In this document: one piece after another, positions 56,033 to 64,000 of the stretch | Position numbering within the stretch: the first letter of the stretch is position 1 | Layout of the letters: each line of letters starts with the position of its first letter | Source of the DNA: Tetmemena sp. SeJ-2015 | Taxonomy: Eukaryota > Ciliophora > Spirotrichea > Sporadotrichida > Oxytrichidae | Reading direction: 5' to 3' | DNA length: 64,000 nucleotides | NCBI GenBank assembly: GCA_027382625.1 | Contig: JAJKFJ010022716.1 | Location: 1-64,000, forward strand | Notes under the pieces: generated by a model | Told to the model about the DNA's origin: nothing | Database searches by the model: none | The model's input: only the letters and a program-made list of their open reading frames with translations | Translations under genes and position numbers: made by a program

Positions 56033-57970
56033 TCAGAGATGTATGGACCTTTGAGTTTGTTAGCTCGCTTATCCACTTTCACTTATAAGTATCTCAGCCC
56101 TCTATCTTTGCTTCTTTGTGACTGCACCCTCTTCTTCTTTTTGATAATGCTTCTGAGCGAATATCCTTTCTAGAAAACGTTATCTCTCCTCTTTTATTCT
56201 CTCTGTCTTCTATCTAACCCTTTCGAAGTCATTGCCCAGAAGTAGTTTGTCCTCTTTAATTTCTCTATCAAAGATAGACTTAGGCTTCTGAGCTACTTCA
56301 ATCAATCTCTCTAGGTGCTTCTCCCTCTCTTGGATTTCCTTCTTCTTGGTTACACTCATTCCAAAATGGATTGAAAAGTAAGATAATGAAGTAAGCTAGC
56401 AAATATAAGGTGATGGACTTAAGGAGGCTGATAGTGCCTTGAAGTCTTGATACCCTCAGTTTGATAAAGCTGATCTGTAAACTTGTCTAGGAAGTCATTG
56501 ATGTTCTTTTTATTGAAAGACCTGAACAAGAATCTTAAATTACAATCGCATAAGTCTTTTAACAATATTAGAATGCAGTTGAGTCGAGTGGCCTTCCTCC
56601 TTTGGCAGATTATTTAGAGGCCTTGCTTGGAGAGTAGTTCTTTAAATTAGAATATCTCTGGGGGCTAGAACTAAGACCACCATCAACTTTCATGCTACTT
56701 GACTTTGGGGAGTACTCAAGTTTAGCATGAGTTTTAATTAGTGGGGTGGGAATGTTAACTGCTAAGAAATTTTAAGACTGGTGATTCCTCTATGTTTAAT
56801 TAAAAAGTTACAGACATTTCTTATCTTGGAAGGGAGTTCATATTTTAGATGGCTGCATCTAGACTCTCTATGTTAAGAGTAGGAAGGGATCTCATGGAAA
56901 TAGATTTTTACATCTTGCGCTCTGAATTATCAGTGTAAATATGAAGAGGAGTCTTAGTTGAGTTTTGGTGACTGCTGTCTAATCTATCTATCATGGGCAG
57001 TTTCAACTCTTTCAAGTTTATATTTGATCTTGAGGACTATCCTCATAATAAGAAAAATATTTAGAGCTGAAAATTGCATGAACTCCTTTTTATTAACAAA
57101 TTTAAAATTCATTTTAATTTTAAATGTTTTGCTTCAATAGTTTTATAAGCCCTTGCTTGGATCAAATGTAGTGGCATCTAGATATATCTAGCTGTTTTAA
57201 ACTTTGGCATGATTGATTCTCTTTACCTGTGGGTCAGCCATTGGGAGCACCTTCTTAGCTATTATGGACAGATTCTAAACTATACTTATCAATTACTTAT
57301 ATATGACAATAATGAGAATCAGTTAGTCGTCTGTCCTCTCTCTGTGATGAATCTGCCTCCTGATTTAATCAATCTCATCCTTGAGTTGAGTCTTTACAAA
57401 TTAACTCTCATCTATCTTATCAAGTTCCACGATCTTCTTCCTTTACTCCTCAGCCATAGAACGTTTCTTCTTCCTTACTTTACTCTTTGTCTAGTCGATT
57501 ATCAACTTCACTATCTCTGGCACTTCAATTGGCACTAGAGTCTTGCAACGCTTTTTAGACTCCCCTACTACGTTCATCTTAGTGAGGATAGTATCTTGAT
57601 CTTTGAGCATGCGATCTATCACTCTCACAGTCTGCTCGTTGTACTTGAACAGCCTATCTCCACCAAATAAATAATTAGTTTAATATAAAGCGTGTGATTT
57701 ACTGATTCCACCAATTGCAGACGCTCTTTTCTTGCCCTCCGATACTTAAAAGGTCTTTGCGTTTCTCGAATATGAAATGATCTTCTTCTTTCTTAGATGT
57801 GGGTTGGTGGAGTAGCCAGTGTTACCACCTGAGGTTTCATTTTCCATGAGCTGCCTGAAACTCAAAATAGGAGGCGCTCTTTGTAAGTTAGAAATGTGCT
57901 GCTCTGAATCATAATTTCGTTGATTAAATGGTTTCATTATATGGCAAGAATAAAGATAAGTATCAATCAT
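56033..57970 (-). CDS. Basic coiled-coil protein, unknown function
   Basis: ATG at 57970 (MIDTYLYSCHIMKPFNQRNY) or the second Met 11 codons on. It reads APPILSFRQLMENETSGGNT, FGGDRLFKYNEQTVRVIDRM, LKDQDTILTKMNVVGESKKR and SKVRKKKRSMAEEQRKKIVE, then a Ser-rich region (LEYSPKSSSMKVDGGLSSS) and NDFLDKFTDQLYQTEGIKTS. A TGA then overlaps an ATG (near 56358) that opens MSVTKKKEIQEREKHLERLI and KPKSIFDREIKEDKLLLG, ending at TGA 56035-56033. The overlap of stop and start suggests either two genes or one gene with an unremoved IES; the continuous basic-coil character favours one. Family not recognised. Confidence 0.55.
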
Positions 57971-58318
57971 TCATGTGAGATGTTGAAAGAATTGCACTTG
58001 GCTGCTGAAGAGAGTTAGCTCGCTGGATTATGGAACTTTGATTTAGAAACAATTCCTTCGTGGTATTCTACTCACTTTATATTATAAAAATGAAATTATG
58101 AATCTCTTGAAGTTAAGCTTAGTAAGGAATTCTAATGCAGGATCATATTTTAAAGGTCTATTTTGGATTTTCTAATTGGTGTCACTCCAATTGAATCCTC
58201 GTCTCCCTTCATTGATTATCTTAATATGAATTAATTTATCATAATCATTTTTTAAAGTTCTAATTTATAAGTTAAGAAATTAAGTTCGCTTATAATAGAC
58301 ACACACACTCCTAATTTT

Positions 58319-59073
58319 TCATATACTCAAATTAAGAGCTGAACCAAAAAAGCGCTCACTAAAATTGAACAATTATTAAAGCATAATGATTTAGTAAATT
58401 GTGAGAGAAGCTAGGTGTGCAAAAGCTGAGGAGTATTAGACTGTAATGGTTTGCGATTGCGTAGTGTCTAGATTAACGAACGTCACTGTAACAGTTGAGT
58501 CCCTCCAAGTGATATAGCCAAAGGGATTTATTTGTGCCTTGATGTCATTCTCAGTGCTGGGAGTTGTGGTATTCATCATATATGCTTTCATGTTTGAACC
58601 AGCGTTGTTGCTCATATAAATATAATGAACACTACAAATAAAGCTGAGATAGAGGGAGCAGATTGAATCAGTTTTGCAGGTGAATTTCATAGTACACTTA
58701 GAGCCAATTGCAATTGCTGAAGAAGTAGTCAGTTGAGAGCCGTCCGTGCTGATAGTGAAGGCATAGGTTGAGAGGCACTGATCTGCTCCGCACCCGCTCA
58801 TGAAGTCACTTACTAGGGCGGTACACGTTGCTCCAAAAATATTCTCAAAGTGCATATTTCAAATTATATTGCCAAAGTAGAGTCATAGCACCTCTTTACA
58901 GTGCCTGCGCAATAGGTGTAACTCTCGTTTGCAGTTAGACAGCCAAGGCAGTTGTTATTAAAGCTACTTATTTCAGTTACTGCTCCTACTTAGTTCATGC
59001 TAGTATGTAAGATCACTAGCAAAAGTGAGAGCAATACAAATGAAGAGGAGCTAGCTAATTTTAGAATTTTCAT
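58319..59073 (-). CDS. Secreted Cys-rich protein
   Basis: ATG 59073-59071 gives a signal peptide (KLASSSSFVLLSLLLVIL) and cleavage near HTSMNQVGA. The mature part has paired cysteines (NNNCLGCLTANESYTYCAG; CYDSTL; GATCTALVSDFMSGCGADQC; CTMKFTCKTDSIC) and Thr/Ser-rich beta-type sequence (STVTVTFVNLDTTQSQTITV). A 14-bp IES (58850-58863) must be removed to keep frame. The frame runs through TAA (Gln) to TGA 58321-58319. About 240 aa. Cys spacing is not that of a family I can name. Surface antigen, pheromone-like or extracellular matrix roles are all possible. Confidence 0.6.
58850..58863. other. Very short (14 bp) IES, pointer CAAA
   Basis: CAAA at 58846-58849 and 58860-58863 (TTTG on the coding strand). 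Removing 14 bp joins STLAIQFE to NIFGATCTALV; other repeat pairings in the stretch leave a stop or wrong frame. Confidence 0.7.
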
Positions 59074-59207
59074 TGATTTTTATCTGAAATTATATAACTC
59101 AAAGCGTTCCAATTTTTTTATATATCCCTCCATGCTTATTATGTTATGATGATAAATTTAATTAAATACTTATAGTAATACCACTTATAATTGTATATTA
59201 ACAGCAC

Positions 59208-62200
59208 TCATATTCTTCTCTTCATTTGCTAATTGGCCTTCCGATTCTACTTGGCTGCAAACTTCTTCTTAACGTGAGCGGCTACATACTAGTCAAACAT
59301 CTCTCTGTTCAACTTAGGCTTGCCATCATTATCCACCTTTATTTTAAAATATAATATCATAGTCCAAACACTCATTCCACAACTCTGCCTTAGCTTGAGA
59401 AGCAGGGAACAGTTCAATATAATCTAACAGCTTACTATATATAATTGAATCTTGGTTGGTGAGCACTTGCTTCTGCCTAACAAGAGAAAGCCAAATCTTG
59501 TACTCGACCTTGTGATTAAATTTGAAGCTCTTAGGATAGTCTTTGATCTTGTCCTTATACAACTTATGGCCGCCATAAGTTCCAGCTAATAGCAATCCCA
59601 ACTTTTCCTTGACAGCCCTAATTTCATGCCCATTGGAGATTATCATGTTAACAACTTGCCTTATATCTCCTCTTCCATTCACGAATGAACCCAACACCAG
59701 TACAGCTGCAGCAAAGTACTTATCAGGAGTGGAGATGAAAACCTCAGCCTACTCGCTTGAAACATTACCCTGTAACCTTACTCTGATAGCTGTCTCTCTG
59801 CCGGCGAATTCATTCTTCAAATTGCTTCCAAGGATCTTAGTTAGATATGCTTGAGAGTCCTCAGTAGTGAGGATAGGAATGTAGTTCTTGCCCTCGATGG
59901 CTTCTCTTCTATGGTGGTTTTTGGGTTGCATCAAGTTTTGCAAGAACATAGCGAGCAATACGTCCTAGTTATTCTCAATCAAAGGGATGGCTTCTAGCGA
60001 GTCGATCTTCTAATCTGAGTAGCCGAGTAATTGAGCTGTCAAAAGGAGATCGCGACTTTTCTTGTTGAAGTGCTTTACTGAGTTGTCAATTAATTTTCTG
60101 CACTGGCTCTCTGGAGTTTATAATTGCTGCTTCCAAGGCATTAAGCCAACTAGTTGATTTGCCTTAGCGATGAGATCGATTCTCTTTCATTTAATTCAAA
60201 TAACTCACTTATTCTCTGCATCCCACCTTTCTCAGCGTCGCCTTGCTTGCTCTCCTCCTGCTTTTCTCCTTCTTACTTTAATGAAAGCATTTAAAATAGC
60301 AGTTGGAATTTAAACTTTGGAGCTCCTTTGGCATCTGCAGATCTGAATGCCTCTGCTTGACTCTTGAACTTGGCAAGCTTGTCACTTTCAGTGGCCTGAT
60401 TATCTCCTCCCTTAAAATCAAACTCTATCTCCTTTTCCTTGTGCACCATCACTTCGTTAACAGCTCAATTATAACTACTAAATGTGGCAATATATTTATT
60501 TTACAGCCTCATTATAGCCTGGATACAAGAACTTGAGAATCTGAGTCTTCTCTAATGGCTGAGTGCCGTCCTTAAGGCATCTGCGGATGTGCTCCTCGAA
60601 TGCAAACCTGATCAGTGTTTGGATCTTAGCCTGATCTAGTTGATTCTCATCACCGCCAAAGTACTGATGATAATTCTCTATCTCAGTCAGCACATACAGC
60701 TGAGATAGCAAAACAGGCAGATTTAATAACAAAGCGTAGAAGTAACGTATTAAACAGGGATTGAAGGAACGATGTCAGCAGTTCTGGCCTCAGGTTTGTT
60801 TAAGAAGCTAAGCACCATCTCGATGACCTAGCGGCGGTGCTCCTCGTTGAAGCTCATCATGTTCTTGCAGGTTTCGAGTACAATGGCCTTGATCTGCTCG
60901 AATATCTCCTTCTATTCAGTGTCAGCTTTTTCAATAGCCTTAAGCAACACAAGGTAGGGGATCGTGAAATACTAAGAAGAAGCGTAGCCCATGATGTCTA
61001 AAGTGCACAAAAATCCATAAACAGGAGGAGCCTTTCTTCTTGCGAAGTCCCAATCAATCTCAAATTTAAATGGAAAATTTTGGCTAATTTATAACCTATT
61101 CAAAAAATTTATGCTATTGCTTAAAATTTATGAATGCTCCTTGAAGAGATAGACTGGCAAGACTCCAGTTATTTGTTCTCTGCCGAGTCCCATAGCAAGG
61201 TTTCCCTGGTTGGACTTATCAAAGCCTCCATGAGCCTAGTCGTTTCTCTTAATTTGGAAAGCAGAGGAGTCGAGGAAGCTATCAGCAGTCATGAAAGTAG
61301 GAATGATGTCCTTTATCAACAATTTAGTGGGGTCTGCAATAGCAGCCTCTGATCTTCCAACATCAAGTCCAAGACACATGCAGTCTCCTGCCTCCATTGC
61401 CTCTATCACGTCATTGCAAGAGAGAGGGCAGCTGCCTACTAAGTCAATCACAGACTTTATCATAAATTGCAATTTCTGAATAAGAGTATAACTTGTACTT
61501 CTCTCTCAGATCAGCGAAGTTTATCTTCTTCTTGAGATCAGCGAGATAAATTGCAACATTCTTTATTTAATTATATTTGAGCTGCTTGTCAAGCTTCTTG
61601 TAGTTCTGCTCGTTCTTGATTGCTCTCTCGTCTAACTTCTAACATCAAATAAGTAGTATTCATTAGCATTTTTAAAGACTTCTTCTGGAGTCCTCGCTTT
61701 CTGACGGCTTTGTAGGCCATATCATTCAACTGAGCAATCTGGGCGTTGTTCATACTCTTGCCTACAGCTTTAAATTCATTGCACAATATAAAATGGAAGC
61801 TCCTCTCAAAACCTCAAGGATAGTGAAGGTCTTGGCCTTGCAATCTGAAATCTCCTCCATGATTTCCTTTCTCATATCTCTGTCCTTAATCTCTCTCAAA
61901 TTCAAAGCATTTATTTAAATAATCTTCATGGCTAGCTCCAAGTAGCCATCAATCTGCCTGTCAAGCTCTTGCACCTCTGCGTGGACTTCTTGAGAGCTCC
62001 TTGCGCCTGAGAAGTTTTAGACCTCCTGAATGTAGTTGAAGATCTACTTGTTGGCAAGTTGCACCTAAGCCTTTACAACTATCTTAAAGAACTTAAAATT
62101 CAAGAAATCTCTGGAGCAGGGCTAACTACTAGCTCAACCTTCAAATTGAGATTGAGTGTTGCTCCATTGGATACTTCCATGTGAGCTTACATATCCTCCA

Positions 62201-63256
62201 AAGCATTAGACTTGAGAATGGTAGTTGTCTGTAGGTAGGCCATTTAGAGTCCCTACTTAGGTGGTTTCTGCTTTATCTCTCCAGTTTGCTCATCTTCCTC
62301 ATCATCGCTATCTGCAACGATATCCACATAAAGATAAGATCTCTATGATTATCCTTGTCAAGGATCAGCTTCTCCTCATACTCTCCCCTGATGGAGTTCA
62401 GCTTTATTCTAAGCCCGTCTAAGCTCTGAGTCATAGAGAGTGATTGCTGAAGAGCATTTTGAATTTGCTCGTTGGTGTTACCGTAAGAAGTGTCCACATA
62501 GAAGAAGTTGCCTAGCTCAGAGCCTGACTATGCGATCTGATTCATGAAGGGAGCATCGTGGCCTGAGGTAAAGCCTATCATTAAGTAACGGCTCACAACC
62601 CGTCTATCTTGTAGTTTCTATATAGCAAAGTAGATAACTAGATGTGATCAATATTTCTTATTAAGGCTCTAAAGTGCTTAGATTGAAGCTTAAAAATTAA
62701 AATCGGAGGAAAATAAAGCTGGCTTGCTATCAGCCTAGCCGTCAGTGAAGAAAATGATTGAGATATCCCTTAGAGTGTCAATTTGGCCTTGGTTGGCTAT
62801 GGCATCAAAAACTCCCACGAAGTTAGTTCCACCTCCTGCACTCTGACGACTGCAGTATTTGTCATAATCCTCCTTAGTCTTAGGAGAGCAGACGTCTGAG
62901 GATGACTGGAAGTATATTACCATCACTCTTTCATATTCAGCGCTAGAAAATATCTGCTCACCAAGCATCTTAGTCCCTTGCTGTAAAGCAGTGAAAGCTG
63001 ATCCTGACATTGATCCACTCTTGTCCAGACACAATACTAGCAGTCTTATATTGATATAGAGATTGAAACAATACTTATTAAATCTTCCCTCGGAGGGATT
63101 CTTTGCTTTTTGTCCTGGGGCGTTTCCTGTTAGTTCGTTGTAGTAAGAGTCAGAAATCTGAGAAGAAAGCTGAGCATATATATAATCATCCCTTAGTGGG
63201 AAGTACCTCAAATTGAGGTCGATTCCTGAGTTGGAACTTTGAGATAAACTCTCCAT
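59208..63256 (-). CDS. Large VWA-domain protein
   Basis: ATG 63256-63254 (MESLSQSSNSGIDLNLRYF), TGA 59210-59208. Near residue 75 lies the VWA domain: LVLCLDKSGSMSGSAF carries the DxSxS MIDAS motif, followed by MVIYFQSSSD, GGGTNFVGVFDAIANQG (MIDAS Thr) and DISIIFFTDG. A beta-sandwich-like stretch (SGSELGNFFYVDTSYGNTNE) follows, then about 900 residues of mainly helical sequence with MCLGLDVGRSEAAIADPTKL, LPVYLFKEHW, EIARRKAPPVYGFLCTLDIM, SAKFL-like repeats, and an end with GDIRQVVNMIISNGHEIRAV and KLNREMFDQYVAAHVKKKF. VWA domains bind partners through Mg2+. The helical part is not recognised. Treated as one gene because the frame resumes across each IES without a start; a split into two genes cannot be excluded. 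Confidence 0.7.
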
Positions 63257-63299
63257 TAAATGGCTTTAATGCAGTTAAGATTGCAAATCTTTTTGAAAG

Positions 63300-64000
63300 T
63301 ATAACTACCTGATCAAAGAGCAGCTTAAATAATTTAATGAGCCAATACAAATTAATAAAATCACACTTTTTCTAATTTGAATACTGATCGTGTGCATCCT
63401 CCAAAATAGCATCAGTAAGAACAATAGAAGAAAGAGATTAATCTCCAATTAACGCAACATCTATTTTTCCGACAAGAAAATACAAATAGCCAGTATATTG
63501 TAAATCCTGCTTGGGGATTGCATCAAGTGAAGTTCTTAATCATGGTCTTCGTTCTGCTTCTCTGAGATTGTGCCTGAGAAGCCTAACTGGTGAGAGTCGT
63601 CTCGATATGGCCTGTATCTAGTACGTATCTTCTACTCTTGAGCATTTACCTCGCCATCTTAAAATTTTCTAAACAAAAAAATAGTTAGAAGTTTTCTTAT
63701 CAATAACATTCTAATCTTACTAGTCTTTATATAGAAATGAATCAGCAGATTCACCAAATAAGCTGGTAGGAGGTGCTTAGATTCCATTTCAGTTGTTTGA
63801 ACCTTGAGATCTAGCTGATCAAGTACAGAGTCAAATGCCTGTTTAGCTAGTTCCATTGAACCAGCACACATATAAGCAGCACTCATGTTTATAGTTTGGA
63901 GTACTTTAGGACTCAGCCCTTAATTAGGAGTGTCATTTCTTATTTGAGAGGCCAGGTTATCGAACTTCAGTTTGATTTCTGATTCTGGCATCTATCCGTC
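63300..64000 (-). CDS. TPR-like helical protein (partial, runs off right edge)
   Basis: Open to the right window edge (first visible residues DGQMPESEIKLKFDNLASQ). Helix pairs with TPR spacing: VLQTINMSAAYMCAGSMELA, KQAFDSVLDQLDL, LPAYLVNLLIHFYIKT, then after an AT-rich insert (about 63.72-63.66 kb) NFKMARQMLKSRRYVLDTGH and DLQYTGYLYFLVGKIDVALI. Alternating small and aromatic residues fit TPR helices A and B. The 3' end, around 63.3 kb, is unclear and abuts the VWA gene start on the same strand. N-terminus outside the window. The specific TPR family is not identified. Confidence 0.5.

Noticed and set aside
57209..57538. 109-aa plus-strand ORF that looks like membrane helices
   Set aside because: Antisense of LKDQDTILTKMNVVGESKKR ... 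KSKVRKKKRS on the minus strand; hydrophobicity is an artefact.
1..64000. Explaining all inserts as short spliceosomal introns (Paramecium- or Stentor-like genome)
   Set aside because: Most inserts lack GT-AG ends but have flanking direct repeats, and one gene has an inverted block; introns cannot explain inversion. Real GT-AG introns were noted separately.
1..64000. Paramecium/Tetrahymena germline or Euplotes
   Set aside because: Paramecium IESs are bounded only by TA and Tetrahymena IESs are mostly large and intergenic; Euplotes uses TAA/TAG stops and TGA as Cys. Variable 2-10 bp pointers plus scrambling fit hypotrichs.
1..64000. tRNA, rRNA, CRISPR array or bacterial operon features
   Set aside because: No cloverleaf-like tRNA, rRNA segment or repeat-spacer array was recognised, and the genome is eukaryotic.

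Overview
The window reads as germline (micronuclear) DNA of a hypotrich/spirotrich ciliate of the Oxytricha-Stylonychia-Tetmemena type. Three things show this. (1) In-frame TAA and TAG occur throughout conserved proteins at glutamine positions and only TGA ends reading frames; with UGA as the only stop, Euplotes is excluded. (2) Conserved ORFs are broken by AT-rich inserts of about 14-60 bp that lack GT-AG ends and are bounded by short direct repeats (pointers such as TGATT, ATATCAT, TTAACTAG, AGTTCA). Removing the insert plus one repeat copy restores the conserved protein exactly, so these are internal eliminated sequences (IES) between macronuclear-destined segments (MDS). Ordinary GT-AG introns also occur. 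(3) At least one gene is scrambled with an inversion. No telomeric C4A4 arrays are seen. The species cannot be named from sequence alone.

Layout. 1-11 kb: a four-domain voltage-gated Ca2+-type channel, with domain I on + at the left edge (its 5' side lies outside the window) and domains II-IV plus a long cytoplasmic tail on -. 11-18 kb: minus-strand genes (coiled coil; large unknown protein; Gln/Asn-rich protein). 18.8-21.4 kb: a DP (E2F partner) transcription factor on +. 21.8-22.3 kb: an endosulfine/ARPP19-like PP2A inhibitor on -. 22.5-29 kb: two CD36/LIMP-2-like loci with an IFT22 GTPase (+) and a coiled-coil gene (-) between them. The second CD36 locus is laid out as MDS1(+), MDS3 (inverted), MDS2(+), with matching pointers that join in frame. 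29.2-31.6 kb: a coiled-coil protein on +.

31.6-41 kb is very AT-rich and gene-poor. It holds palindrome clusters, an approximately 0.8 kb element with 130-140 bp inverted repeats, and a few short genes or fragments (a Cys-rich zinc-binding protein, a kinase catalytic-loop fragment, two unknown + genes). 41.9-64 kb is gene-dense: a large coiled-coil protein, a TBC Rab-GAP, a small tail-anchored protein, an RCC1-repeat protein with a huge acidic/Lys insert, two small genes, a type I membrane protein whose start codon is completed only by IES removal, a basic coiled-coil protein, a secreted Cys-rich protein, a long VWA protein, and a TPR-like protein running off the right edge.

The genes do not form an operon or pathway. 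In hypotrichs each would normally become its own nanochromosome after IES excision and MDS reordering. Several encode ciliary, signalling or trafficking parts (IFT22, Ca2+ channel, Rab-GAP, RCC1). Coordinates of split genes are spans that include IESs and introns. Many long-looking plus-strand ORFs in the 42-58 kb and 11-13 kb regions are Leu-rich antisense images of minus-strand Gln codons (TAA/TAG) and are not annotated.
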